Positions 32,401 to 41,359 of a stretch of 64,000 nucleotides of DNA are shown one piece after another (within the stretch, counting starts at the first letter, position 1; every line of letters starts with the position of its first letter). The notes below the pieces were generated by a model. It was not told where the DNA came from and made no database searches. It saw only the letters and a program-made list of their open reading frames with translations. The position numbers and the translations under genes were made by a program. Source of the DNA: Meloidogyne chitwoodi (Eukaryota; Nematoda; Chromadorea; Rhabditida; Meloidogynidae); NCBI GenBank assembly GCA_015183035.1, contig JACZZP010000001.1, forward strand, positions 558,001 to 622,000, written 5' to 3'.

Positions 32401-35400
32401 TCAATCCAAGGCTTTTCCGAAACTTCTCTCTTCATAACTAAAGTGGTTGTAATTTTTTCTGTGGTTTCAATTAATTTCTCAGGAATTGGGCTTATCGTCT
32501 TTTTCTCTGTTATAATCTGTATTTTAGGGGTAGTTTGATCTATTCTTTTAAAATGTTTGTGCAAGTAGTTTATGTGAAAATTTTGGTTGGCTTCTCGTCT
32601 CGTTGTGGGTTTAGAAGTTGTGGTTGTTATCTTTCTCACGGTTGTTCCCCTTGTAGAGGTACTTAATATTCTAGTAGTAGTCCTCGTTATTTCAGGTATT
32701 TTCTGAGTAGTCGTACTTCTGGCTGTACTTCTAGTCCCTATTTGGGTAGTGGTTGTGGGCATTTGGGATGTTCTTTGCGTATTAATGCTTATAGTTGTAC
32801 TTCTCGTCGATATTTGTGGAGTGGTTGTAGGTAATTGGAATGTTCTTTGCGTCGATCGCTGTGTAGGGAGAGGGGTTATCTTCCATATAGGGGTGGTCAA
32901 TTTTTCTTTTTCTGTTGTAATTGTAACAAAATTTGTGGTTGCGGGGATAGTGGTTTCTACCTCTTGGAACATTTTCTTATTTTTCTTCATATGTCCCCAT
33001 GCTCCAGATTGTCTTTTCCTTCGGGTCGTATTTTCTTTATTTTCATTTATTATTTCTATGAACACGTCATTTTCCATTCTAAGGGCATTTTCTGGTATTC
33101 CATACAAATTTTCCGGATGTGTTTCATTTTTGTGATAAATAAATGAGTACTGCATTTCGTCTACTACTATTACTTTAGGCGTCCATATCTCTGCACTTAC
33201 GGGTCCTACTCTAAAATGTGTATTCCAATAAGATGGGTTAGGTATTCTCCACATTAAGATTTCTTCGAACAGGATATTCTTACTCCATCCTTCTTTTTCA
33301 TCCTGAATTCTATCTACAAGAAATTCATCTCCCCAGCTAGTTATTAATTTTTTCCCATCAAGTATTGCTGCAGATCCCTCTTCGAGTGTTAGTCCTGAAA
33401 CATTTTTGCACTTTACGCCAAAAATTGCGTATTCCTTCTTCCAATCTCTGGGTGTTTGCCATACTTTCTCTCCTCTTATCTCCAGTAATTGGCTATCCCA
33501 GGTTTTCCAGCACTCATTTTTTGAAATTTTCTCGAAAAATATATTCGTATTTTCAAAGTCCTTTTGGTAAATACTCAGGTAAGATTCTGTACAGATTTGT
33601 ACATTCCATTTATGGCATCTGAAAACTGAAAATTTCTTTGGCAATCGGATTGGCACAAAAATATTTATTTTCTTAAGTTCAGGCAATTCCTCTATTGGCA
33701 TAGTACAATTGTGGTCCTTTGGAAAGTCTAAAATCATCCCGGTCACCTCCGGAAAATTTTTTGTGCAAATTTGAAATTGACTCTCTGTTTTTGGAATTAA
33801 TAAACATAGTATGGCCAATAAGCATATATAAGGGAAACTAGTTTCATTCACTCGGTAGCCCCCTCTCGAAAAATTTGTTCCTCTTCCTCTACTATTTCCT
33901 CTGAAATTTGTGACAGGTATTAAATTTGAGTTATAATTCTGCCCGGGGGTCCATCTCTGTCCTCTTTGGTTAGAGAAGCCTCTGTAATTTTGACTGCCTC
34001 GGTTTCCTTGGTTCCATTGAGTAAATCTATTCATCTGTCCTCTTCTCCAACCTCCTGTATTTTCTCTGGTCCCCCATTGGTTTCCCCTTTTATTCTGATT
34101 AAAATCCCATGATTGGGCATTTTGTCCATTTCTAACGTCATTCTGGGCATTTTGGTTTCTATTTGTCCTGATTTCATTTACTTCTGCCAATGTGGCTTTA
34201 ACCTCTACCTCTTTTGTTCTTCTCCATAAATCTTCTTTTATTGAGCTTGTTAGCTCTTCAACTCTTCTTGCTTGTGCGATTGCCTCAGTCAAAGTCCCAG
34301 GTTCCTCCATGAAAATTACTTTTTCCCTTATTTCCGGCAAAAGTCCTGCTCTAAACCGGTCACGGCATTGTTCGTCCCGAAACCTCTTCGACATCTCTCC
34401 CTGTTCTCCTTTTAAATTTAACTTCGCCTCTGGGTTTAATCCAAGCATCGACAAATCTAGCTCGAGCGAAGAGTCCGGGTAAGCACGTTCTACCAAAGTT
34501 CTTAACGCTTGAGCGAACTCTTCCACTGTTTCACCCACTTTTTGCCGTCGTTCTATCATCTTTAATCGGGCCACTTCCCTGGTCGAAACTTTCTTTAGCC
34601 TCTCGGCCAATCCTTCCACCAAATTTTTCCACGAGGATTTTTCCTCCTCCGGCATGCCCTCATAGACCGCCAGAGCCGCACCCCGAAGATAAATGGGTAA
34701 TATCTGGCAGCACCGGGGTGGTTGCCAGCCATGAGCGGTGGCCACTCTGTTGAAGGCCTTCAGATAAGTCAAAAAATCTTCTGTCCCAGTGTAACAAGTA
34801 GGGTAGGGGAGACCAGTAGCCCCTCTTTCCATATTTGCTTCTTCTATACTTCTTATTTTCGTCTTGATCCCTTCCATCTCCATCACAGATTCTGCCCTCT
34901 TTTGCAAACGTCTCTGATACCTCTGTTCTCTAGGAGTTGTTGCTTCTACAAAGTCCTCTTCCTCTAGTGTGTCTGATCCCGTATCTAAATCTTTTCCTTC
35001 TTCTTCCAGTGTCTTTGTGAATAATTCCAACTTTAAATTTTTAAGCTGAAAATCCTACAATTTATTTTTAAATTATTATTATTATTATTAATTTTCCTAA
35101 ATATTATATAATCCTTATATTTTATGTGAATTCTAGATTTTATGCCCGTTTTAAGGGACCCAAGGGCAACCGGCCGAATTGACACCCTAGGCGAAAATAT
35201 AATTAATTTAGGATTTTATTTAAATAATTTTATAAATTTTTTAGTATTGTCAGACGTCAGCTTCACTTCAAGAACATGCCAACCATACCACAATTGTTCT
35301 CTTCATTGCTGGGGTGTGGACTTATGGCTCGAGCCAACTTTTTGCTCTCTTACCGCCCCAAATTTCAAAAAAGACTTTGCCCCAGGTTTTGAATGGTGGA

Positions 35401-35543
35401 AGGTTGTGCTACTGGGTTTGGCCACTGTTACGTCCCTTTTAGTGGTCATTCTTCTGGGGCTGGCACTTAAGGAAAAGTTTAAGAAAATAGAAAAGCGTGA
35501 TATCCCCATAATATCGCGACCTTTTTCAATTAATTTAAATTAA
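26253..35543 (+). CDS. candidate antisense two-exon membrane protein of the retroelement
   Basis: Exon 1 (26253-26343) starts MFIIYLLLVSSLNFCIS, a clear signal-peptide pattern, and runs into a donor (CTTG/GTAAAA). Exon 2 (35245-35543) follows a TTTTTTAG acceptor, and its frame continues exon 1 in phase. It encodes a short cysteine-containing ectodomain (CQPYHNCSLHCWG, with an N-glycosylation site NCS), a transmembrane helix after F-E-W-W-K (VVLLGLATVTSLLVVILLGL) and a basic tail, ending in TAA. The model gives 129 residues. The intron would be 8.9 kb and contain most of the sense coding region. Seen: both open segments, splice signals and phase. Inferred: that they are joined. Further exons cannot be excluded. 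Antisense genes are known in some retroviruses (HTLV-1 HBZ), but I recognise no family here. Confidence 0.4.
26496..29320 (-). CDS. pol: retroelement ORF2: RNase H end, integrase, coiled-coil tail
   Basis: The frame opens just after a frameshift at about 29315; the first Met is at 29300 (MVELEALAIVASLKNF, RNase H). Integrase follows: a zinc-binding HHCC region with H-N-D-T-L-Q-G-G-H and CDSCQKRK (about 28800-28690), then catalytic core signatures IDLMGPI (about 28595), SDQGTQF (about 28415) and NGQCERYNRT (about 28310) supplying D, D and E. After the integrase C-terminal region comes an unusual tail of about 400 residues, very rich in Glu, Lys and Arg and coiled-coil-like, with M-S-S-I-A-A-D-E-I-V at about 27625. 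That tail is not typical of gypsy pol. It ends with KKKEPGA at 26496. Confidence 0.85.
29301..29455 (-). pseudogene. frameshifted RT/RNase H junction
   Basis: Between ORF1 and ORF2 the RNase H start is readable in a third frame: G-K-P-F-I-V-E-T-D-A-S-I-T-A-G-A-G and P-V-A-Y-F-S-R-K-L-N-N-H. A loss of one C in the CCCCC run near 29442-29446 and a loss of one base near 29315 would explain both frame changes. Programmed frameshifting is unlikely because two changes lie within about 130 bases. Confidence 0.7.
29442..35030 (-). CDS. gag-pol: retroelement ORF1: gag, envelope-like glycoprotein, protease, reverse transcriptase
   Basis: This 1862-residue ORF has, in order: a gag region (about 1-280; YPTCYTGTEDFLTYLKAFNR, VEEFAQALRTLVERAYP); a basic RG/NQ-rich nucleocapsid-like part without a CCHC knuckle (300-395); a hydrophobic signal-like segment (ICLLAILCLLIP, about 397-412); a cysteine-rich ectodomain; a furin-type site R-R-K-R (about 670); a Thr/Ser-rich mucin-like stretch (690-820); a second cysteine-containing part; a transmembrane segment (MIIMVVAGVALLIGVCVIYW, about 1150-1170); a tail with P-S-A-P; aspartic protease (FDTGADITYVN, about 1265); RT (CVDYRRLNS, FSVFDMSAGFHQIKLA). 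The RT active site reads YLDG instead of YxDD. Retroelement envelopes normally follow pol. The glycoprotein call rests on architecture, not family match. Confidence 0.8.
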   Translation of the reverse strand: MELFTKTLEEEGKDLDTGSDTLEEEDFVEATTPREQRYQRRLQKRAESVMEMEGIKTKIRSIEEANMERGATGLPYPTCYTGTEDFLTYLKAFNRVATAHGWQPPRCCQILPIYLRGAALAVYEGMPEEEKSSWKNLVEGLAERLKKVSTREVARLKMIERRQKVGETVEEFAQALRTLVERAYPDSSLELDLSMLGLNPEAKLNLKGEQGEMSKRFRDEQCRDRFRAGLLPEIREKVIFMEEPGTLTEAIAQARRVEELTSSIKEDLWRRTKEVEVKATLAEVNEIRTNRNQNAQNDVRNGQNAQSWDFNQNKRGNQWGTRENTGGWRRGQMNRFTQWNQGNRGSQNYRGFSNQRGQRWTPGQNYNSNLIPVTNFRGNSRGRGTNFSRGGYRVNETSFPYICLLAILCLLIPKTESQFQICTKNFPEVTGMILDFPKDHNCTMPIEELPELKKINIFVPIRLPKKFSVFRCHKWNVQICTESYLSIYQKDFENTNIFFEKISKNECWKTWDSQLLEIRGEKVWQTPRDWKKEYAIFGVKCKNVSGLTLEEGSAAILDGKKLITSWGDEFLVDRIQDEKEGWSKNILFEEILMWRIPNPSYWNTHFRVGPVSAEIWTPKVIVVDEMQYSFIYHKNETHPENLYGIPENALRMENDVFIEIINENKENTTRRKRQSGAWGHMKKNKKMFQEVETTIPATTNFVTITTEKEKLTTPIWKITPLPTQRSTQRTFQLPTTTPQISTRSTTISINTQRTSQMPTTTTQIGTRSTARSTTTQKIPEITRTTTRILSTSTRGTTVRKITTTTSKPTTRREANQNFHINYLHKHFKRIDQTTPKIQIITEKKTISPIPEKLIETTEKITTTLVMKREVSEKPWIDPKDENHANSRLNYLDWKTEQRRVVEAREKWISDCHSRNIQLGIARALAREMPEQAARSLYNRDDITATLLNTQDGQIRWQINRCQQVKAEIVAWNQMRGNECYKEIPVVVNKKRYFIKPGGRDLLTEGTKINCSKKRKIIDEKLANGSKIEDLKIISPFESSPRINRQNPLIFNLGSIFESDQIRLDQNLQDLTKRLNRPELTFPEEEISEDETSEGNNSTKGTVKAILAQGNNAIQSVVEQGNVIIAKSSELIEKGKSFWDDPFGIKSTIKMIIMVVAGVALLIGVCVIYWKGKIYFMLVINGVRAGARLANTVINLVSPRQSRPRVKISAVEEVLIPSAPPEEDVLEEKAYILDFIPKLYPVIARKRRCYININLNGNKTRALFDTGADITYVNKRMAELCGMKINKGDFPQAQAANSTPIELIGSSNTFIEIGNFRTNFPVLISENEGCPGGAIIGTDLMEEINRQEEDYTIGLDFKKGEVKLGRSILPMVHAINLEWKPMAVQLLKTQLLPALSDSLVWGRINRGTGPDDQFITVERDHKYFPLRVGKCLVKPMAKRIVPLRLLNFGNSEVKVHANSKLADLEPIGEKAKIESVIERDELCMNDEEWKKFKEEVDQIPEEANWIKKLPDEPLKSEEKPIFERISLAGTILSEQGLLELKHILEINKEAFVQEDGKIGNYRGKTVHKIDLMEGARPLQNRPYRYPLHLQTEIEKQIKNLVKQNIIRPSSSAWASPIVLARKSDGSYRFCVDYRRLNSITKKQTYFLPRIQDLLDSAMGKQIFSVFDMSAGFHQIKLAKGHEERSAFICHCGLFEYLRVPFGLSGAPTTFQKAMEEVRQACSRSFLFYLDGCILGSEDERSHINDLKAFLETMKDAGLKLKPEKCKVGQAEIRYLGHLISAKGIRIDPKDLEPIMKLKKPNTLTELRSLIGMLSYFRKFTPNFAEIMSPIYELTKKENTRDWGDKHEKSLEAMQKLLTSAPAP
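31373..31398 (-). other. PSAP late-domain-like motif
   Basis: Between the transmembrane segment and the protease ORF1 reads I-P-S-A-P-P-E-E-D. P(T/S)AP motifs recruit ESCRT-I (TSG101) in retroviral budding. The position, just inside the membrane, fits such a role; function is inferred. Confidence 0.45.
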
Positions 35544-36054
35544 TTTGTTGACTTAATAAATTGTTAATTGTTTACCTTTTATTATTGAAATTTACCCTCG
35601 TACCCTTTCGCGAACAGGAAAGCGCTGAAACTTTTAATCGGGAGATGAATGTGTAATGAAAAACTTGGTGGTATTTAAAATATTTAAAGAAAATTTTGTT
35701 TAATATTATAAGATTGTTTATTAGTGATTGGCCAATTAATTTTGTTTAATATTTGGCCAATTTTATTAATGTTCCACTTATTTGTTAATATTTGGGCGTA
35801 TGATTTATATTTAGAAACATTTAGTTTAATAAGGAATTTTTAATCATAAGTTGATTTTTGGCGTAGAGAAGAGAAATTGGAGAAGAAAAACTCAAACTTG
35901 GGTAATTAAATAAATTTGGTAAATAAAGTTTAATTAATTTTTGATTGATGAAGTTGACTAGGTTGGACAAAAAGTTGAGAGAGAGCAAAAATTAGTGTGT
36001 AAAAAAAAAATTTTATTTTTCAATTGGCACTCCCGAGCAAGATCACGTTACGAA
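35031..36054 (-). other. 5' leader of the retroelement
   Basis: About 1 kb lies between the primer-binding site and the ORF1 start. No sense-strand ORF was recognised. The plus strand holds the transmembrane exon at 35245-35543. The remainder is AT-rich with GTTTAATATTTGGCCAATTT-like repeats around 35700-35770. Confidence 0.6.
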
Positions 36055-36072
36055 ATCCACCCAGGAGCGCCA
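36055..36072 (-). other. primer-binding site
   Basis: In sense orientation TGGCGCTCCTGGGTGGAT starts directly at the LTR end. TGG followed by an acceptor-stem complement is the tRNA primer-binding form. The donor tRNA would end ATCCACCCAGGAGCGCCA; I cannot name the isoacceptor. Confidence 0.7.
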
Positions 36073-36342
36073 TCTTAAAAACCAGCTCTGGCTGGAGGCG
36101 TTGGGTCCCGAGAGTTGAGGAGTCAACTCCCGGGACGCGCCTTTTTTGATACCTTTAACAGAAAACTCCCAATAAAGTTTTATCACAATTTAAATAAAAA
36201 AAATATAATATATGGAGTTTTAAAGGGGAGGGAGAACCAGCCTAATCGGTTGGTGTGTTAATTAAAGACTGGGCTTTTTTTGCTGATTTTCTCTTCCCTT
36301 TTATTTCCCAAAAGTTGGGCGGGGAATTTTCGGACTATGACA
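36073..36342 (-). repeat. 5' LTR of the retroelement, 270 bp
   Basis: I found no difference from the copy at 23659-23928 on comparing the two over their whole length. As the sense 5' LTR it would supply the promoter. It is followed by ATAAG, the target duplication. Confidence 0.9.
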
Positions 36343-36761
36343 ATAAGCTTCAACTCTATTTTAACTAAAGAGGAAGACAACTAAATTTTATTTAAATTAT
36401 TGTCAAGCGTAGGTGATAGAATTCCTGTGATTGAGTTTTTCTTTGGAAATAATCCGAATATACTCTACAATCTTTTTATAAATGTAAGAATGATATTTTT
36501 GGGTTTTTATAAATTAAAAATTTTTAGCCTTTAGTAACATCAACAGATTTATCAAAAATGGTGGCTAAAATTAAATTTACTTGTAGATACTTCTCCAGTT
36601 ATAAATTAATTGTTAAAGGGGTTGAAATGAATAAAAACGACAATTCAAAAAATTGTTTTAAAATTACAAATATTAATAATTCTAAAATAAAGTTTTTAAT
36701 GCAATGCTTATTCTATAGACATTTTCATGTTTTAAAAATTACTCGATTATATTTAGATTAA
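36343..36761 (+). pseudogene. 3' part of the interrupted subfamily A F-box gene
   Basis: Reading resumes after the retroelement with the end of the long exon and reaches an in-frame TAA at about 36382 (where relatives read D-N-N-I-L-F), so the gene carries damage beyond the insertion. The exon continues to the AAT/GTAAG donor, and the last exon (from about 36531, SKMVAKIKFTCRYFSSYKL) ends at 36761. Confidence 0.75.
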
Positions 36762-37054
36762 TTTGTTTTTTCTTATTAAATAAAAACATTTGATTTTTAC
36801 CAAACAATTTATTTTTTGAAAAATATAAATTAATTTACCTGAATTTATTTAAAAAATTAAAATAATATAACAAATATCCCTGTTATCCATCTGTTCCTTT
36901 TTAAACATCAATTAATTTATTAATTCAATATTAGGTGTATTTTTCTATTTATTTTAATTGTTCTTATATTATTTTGCTTCACAACATATTTTGAATATTT
37001 AATGGAGTATTTTAATCATTTTTTTATAAAATTTATTCAGTTCAAATTCTTCTG

Positions 37055-37062
37055 TATAAAAG
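37055..37062 (+). promoter_or_regulatory. TATAAAAG box
   Basis: TTCTGTATAAAAGAAAGG lies about 280 bases upstream of the ATG at 37340. The distance is longer than at other copies, so the link is weaker. Confidence 0.35.
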
Positions 37063-37339
37063 AAAGGTTAAAAAATAAATAAAAGATTGCCTCAGTATAT
37101 TTTAAAGGGATGGGTAAATTGCCTTTTATTAATTAATAAATGACCCTTTTCTATTTATTAGACACAAATAAATGTTTTATTTTAATCATTTTTTTCAAAA
37201 AATATAAGACTAAAATTTAAATAAATTTATTTAATTTTTAAAAACTTTTTAGAATCTTAAATATTTATATTATTTTGATTTAATTTAAATAATTTTTATA
37301 TTTATTTTATTTTTAGATTTTAAAAAATTCAAAAAAATA

Positions 37340-39111
37340 ATGGAATATTTACCAGCAGAAATATTACTTAAAATTTTTAAAAATCTTAATTTTAATGAAT
37401 TATTCAAAATTAAACTAACAAATAAATATTTTTATGAAATTATTAATAAATACAAAGATGAATTAGCCCGTAAAAGATTCTACTCGTTACAATTTACAAC
37501 CTTAAATATCGTTCTAGGAAAATTGGTCAGTGAAGAAACTGTTAAATGAAAAAACAAAAATACATGAAAAACACAAAAATACATGAAATTATTTGTGTGT
37601 TTTTCATGTATTTTTATGTTTCCTTTTGACTTTATATATTTTTTCTTCACTGACCAATTTCTCCACTGCCTAATTTTTCACGCAACAACTTTCCGGGAGC
37701 TTTAAATTTTAGACTTCGTTCTTCGATGCGTGAATGGAAGCTTTTGAAACAAAACATTGAAATATTCGATTTTCATTTGAGTAAATATCTTAGAAAAAAG
37801 GTTTTAATTTTATTAAATTATAAAATATTTTTAGAAATTCTTTTTAGTGGTTATCTGCTTTGGATAATCAAATTCCTGTTTTTATAGTAAATTATATTGG
37901 TTTAATTCATTTTTTTAATAAAAAGATTGAACCTTTGCTTATTTTTAGAGGAGGTAATATTAAAAAATATTTTAAAATTTTTTCTCTAAATTAATTAAAA
38001 TCTTTTTTTTATTTAATAGAAAGATCAAGGATTTCTTATTTAAAAGTGCCATTATTTCCTCGAAACATTGTTGAATTGAAAATTATTCGTTATTGGTTAT
38101 TAAAAATCTTACGCTGTGATTTTGAGGTTATTGACATGAAAACTTGTATTTTTAATCCAGCAATGATTGAATTACTTTTTGATAATGATGAAATTAATAA
38201 ATTAAAAATTAATTGTCAAAGGGCTTTCATTCCCTTTAATTATCTAAATATTGAAGCTTGGAAATTTAATTTTGATCGTTTGGTTATTAGTGAATGTCTC
38301 GCAATAGATTTTAAAGAAATTAACACCACAGAGGAAGACAACGATTTTTTATTAAAATTATTGTTAAATGAAGGTTGTAGAATTCCTTCAATTATTTTTG
38401 AAGAAATTAATTATAAACAAATTATATTTTATAATAATCTTATAAATGTAAGTTAATTATGCGTATGGGACGTTTCAGAGTCGGCCGATTCAGAGTAGCC
38501 GGTTATTTTTGGCCATAACTTGTTTATTTCTTAACCGATAAGAACAGTTCTTTTATTAATCGAAAGATCTCGATAAGAGGATTAATTTTACCAAGTGGAC
38601 CGATCCAATCAGATCACTTGCAAAACGTTACAGCATGATAAATGTGGAAAATCGTGTTTTTTGGACGTAACTTTTTTCTAAATCAACCGATCTGATCAGT
38701 CCAATTGATTAAAAGACTCCTCTTTCCGAGACCTTTCGAATGACATAAAAATTATTTGAAAAGCTTTAAAATAAAAACAGTTATACTAGTTACTCTGAAA
38801 CGGCCCACTCTGAAACAACCTTTACCGGTTAATTAAGGTCATTTTATTTAAAATTAATTTAAATATTTTAGCATTTAATAGACACATCAACAGATTTGAC
38901 AAAAATTGTGAGAAAAATTAAATTTTGTTGTGAAGACTACCATCGTTCTAATTTAATTGCTAGAGGAGTTGAAATGACTGAAAACCTCAATAGAAACAAA
39001 TGTTATAAAATTACGAATATTAATAACTCTAAAATGATTTTTTCAATTTTATGGACTTCCAAAGAAGATAGAAATGATATAGTAAAATTGATTCAAATTA
39101 ATAAAATCTAG
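37340..39111 (+). CDS. F-box-like protein, subfamily A, possibly damaged
   Basis: Exon 1 starts MEYLPAEILLKIFKNLNFNE. A 141-bp foldback (37520-37660) lies where exon 1 should end, and the unspliced reading stops at 37549, so the exon 1/2 junction is unclear. The next exon ends at about 37800 (S-K-Y-L-R-K-K). Then come the TGGTTATCT exon (37848 to about 37952), the long exon (LPLFPRNIVELKIIRYWLLK, to 38449) and the last exon (about 38873-39111, with LTKIVRKIKFCCEDYHRSN). A MITE (38460-38827) sits in the last intron. It could still splice around the foldback; I cannot decide. Confidence 0.5.
37520..37660. mobile_element. short foldback insertion in an F-box gene
   Basis: AAATTGGTCAGTGAAGAAA at the left end is the complement of TTTCTTCACTGACCAATTT at the right end. 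The centre repeats AAAATACATGAAAAACACA in both senses. Target duplication not resolved. Confidence 0.6.
38460..38827. mobile_element. MITE with 8-bp duplication, family shared with 45156-45529
   Basis: Flanked by GTTAATTA (38452-38459 and 38828-38835). The ends contain inverted CAGAGT(C/G)GGCCGATTCAGAGTA-like blocks, and TTTTTGGCCATAACTTGTTT lies inside. The target is the donor region of the last intron, the same 8 bases used by an unrelated MITE at 19272. Confidence 0.8.
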
Positions 39112-39618
39112 TAAATTAGAGAAATTGAGCTTTTAATTAATTTAACTTTTGTATTGTATTTCTTATTTATTTGTTTTATTTATTTTGATTAACAGAAATT
39201 TATTTTATTATAAATGGCTTCACATCGAATCCCAATTCATCGATTTGCCAATTGGTCCAATTGCCAATTCGGTCAATTTCTCTAAACACATTGGTCCCGC
39301 ACAAAGTTCTATTGGGGTCGTTTTATTATTATCCATTTTAGTGCCCATGGCCGCCCGTTATTAGTTGAAATTCCCTATGAGTCTCTATTCTCGTTGTTTA
39401 TTAAACTTCTCGTGACATTTTTCCCATTACTTTCAAAAATTACCGGTATTTTTTTTAATTTTCCTTTAATTCAAATTTCATTTTTTAATTTAAGAATAAT
39501 AAAAAGTATATTAATTATTAAAATAATTTTTTGAAAATAAGAATAAGTTAAAATAAATTTTATCATAAATACCTACATAAAACCAGATAAATTTAATCGA
39601 CAAAAAAATCAAAATAGT
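39112..39618. other. intergenic between convergent F-box genes
   Basis: No gene seen. Around 39220-39320 there is a run of CCAATT-type short repeats (GCCAATTGGTCCAATTGCCA). The flanking genes both end here. Confidence 0.5.
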
Positions 39619-41359
39619 TTATTCTTCTTTTATTCGTTTAATTTCAATATCGTTGATCTCATCTTCATCACAGGGTGGTCCACGATAATAAAATTTAGCC
39701 AAAAATTTAATTTTATAATTATAAATATTTTTATATTCACAAAAAGCAATTTTCCAATTTCCATCATTTTCAATTTTGAATGGTTCAATTTCCATTTTTA
39801 AATCTATTCCAGCAAGCCACATAGTAGGCACAATTTCTGAACAATCTGTTGTTGACATTTTGATATACTAAATTTAAATTAATTATTAAAAATTAATTTA
39901 TTAATATTTATTTAGGGTGTTATAATTAAATATATCAACTTACATTTATAATTAAATAATATAATGCTGGAAGATCTTTAGCATAAAAAATATGAACTCG
40001 AGAAGTCCTTTTGCCTGAATTTAATAATAATTTCATTAAAAAATTATTTCGTTCCTCTATTTCCTCTGTTTTCTCCAATAAAGTAAAATTAAATGAAATA
40101 AAATCTGTAACAACCAAATGATTCAAGACAAATTCAAATTGATATTTGTAAATTGGATTCCAAAGACATATATCATAACATTCATTTATATTAAATTTAA
40201 GAGAAATATTTTTATTGTCTTCAAAAAGTAATTTAATTATTTTTGGATTAAATATAGCAAAAAAATCTGCTTTTTCAAAATAACAGCAAAATAATTGTTC
40301 TAACCAAAAACGAATAATTTTCATTTCTTCAATATTTTTTGGATATTTTGGAAATCTTATGTTTAAACCCTTCTCTAAATTTTTTTAAAATTAATTTAAT
40401 TAAAATACTAATAAATACCTTTATTTTTAAAAAATAAATAAATAATGCTTTCATTAGAATATTGCGACATATATCCAAATAAATATATTGAAATTCTTTC
40501 ATTTATTGAAGATTGCCACTTAAAAATAAAATAATAATAATGTTGTTTAATTAAAAAATTGTTTTTTAATATTTTCGGACAATGGACGGATAAAAATTTT
40601 TTTAATTTTTAAATTCCTAAGCTAGTATTTAGTGTTTTAATTTCTTGTTAGTTTATTAGTCCAATGAAATGTCCAATCAAAATTTAGGGTAAAACAAGTG
40701 TTTGGACTGTCGAACTGGACTAAACAAAATTCTTAATTTATTTTTTACTTTTTTTAAAAGTTGCTCATTTATTTGACAATCTAAAATGTTTGGTATTGGT
40801 TCAATCAATCCTTCACATCTTTCAAGTAAATCATCTCTTTCAAATTGACACTAAAAGAAAATAAATATTAAGAAAATTAAATTAAAAGTACTACGAAAAG
40901 GTGTTGTAATTCCTTCAATGCCAACTTCGATTTATTGTGTTCAATTAATAATTTAAAATAATAATTTGTTTGTTTAAGAGAAAATAATTGATCAAAATTG
41001 AGACATTTTAAAATATCAATTTGTTCATAAATTGATAAATTTTTCATATTTTTATCTAAAAAAGCTTTTATTAAAAAAGTATTAAAATTAAATATCTGAC
41101 TTGAGCCTAGATTTTTTAAAAAACCATCCTTCTCTGTTTTATTCACTAAACAATGTTCTTCCGTTTTAGAAGTAGAAGTGCTTTCTAAAAAATTAATTTT
41201 AAAAAAAATTAAAAAATAAAAGAAATACTTTGACGAGTGAACAATTTCCTTGCGTGATTTGCAATTTTTTGAAACTAAAAAATATTTTTAAGAATTAAAT
41301 ATTCAAATAAAGTATTCAAAATTAAAAAATTTTAAAAATAAACTTACAATATTAGGCAT
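39619..41359 (-). CDS. F-box-like protein, subfamily B with N-terminal extension
   Basis: The minus strand starts with the short exon ATGCCTAATATT (41359-41348), then an exon with F-Q-K-I-A-N-H-A-R-K and one with TEEHCLVNKTEKDGFLKNLG. The F-box-like exon follows (M-KNLSIYEQIDILKCLNFDQ, to about 40897). Next are the exon CQFERDDLLERCEG (about 40849-40757), the TGGCAATCT exon (about 40518), the long exon (LNIRFPKYPKNIEEMKIIRF, to 39943) and the last exon (MSTTDCSEIVPTMWLAG) ending KRIKEE at 39619. The exon ending near 40757 has an AAAAAA/GTAAAA donor. I saw no frame break. Its middle is the intact relative of the palindrome at 3022-4361. Confidence 0.65.

Larger units (their letters stand above)
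23659..36342 (-). mobile_element. 12.7-kb LTR retrotransposon (Ty3/gypsy type pol) with an envelope-like module
   Basis: Two LTRs of 270 bp (23659-23928 and 36073-36342), identical by my reading, enclose two large minus-strand ORFs. The target duplication ATAAG lies at 23654-23658 and 36343-36347. Order in the sense direction: LTR, primer-binding site, leader, ORF1 (gag, envelope-like, protease, RT), ORF2 (RNase H end, integrase, coiled-coil tail), a long 3' region, polypurine tract, LTR. The integrase-after-RT order and the protease/RT motifs put it in Ty3/gypsy (Metaviridae). Identical LTRs mean a recent insertion. The host gene is an F-box gene. RT and ORF breaks make this copy probably non-autonomous. 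Confidence 0.92.

Noticed and set aside
29623..34967. Many plus-strand ORFs of 60-130 codons opposite ORF1
   Set aside because: They are shadows of a long coding strand with low stop density; no signal peptide, domain or splice logic apart from the two segments at 26253 and 35245.
35700..36000. Possible host gene in the retroelement leader
   Set aside because: No open frame with domain or splice support; low-complexity TTTGTTTAATA repeats.
39149..39364. 71-codon ORF between convergent F-box genes
   Set aside because: Short, no conserved start, and rich in CCAATT repeats; no similarity recognised.
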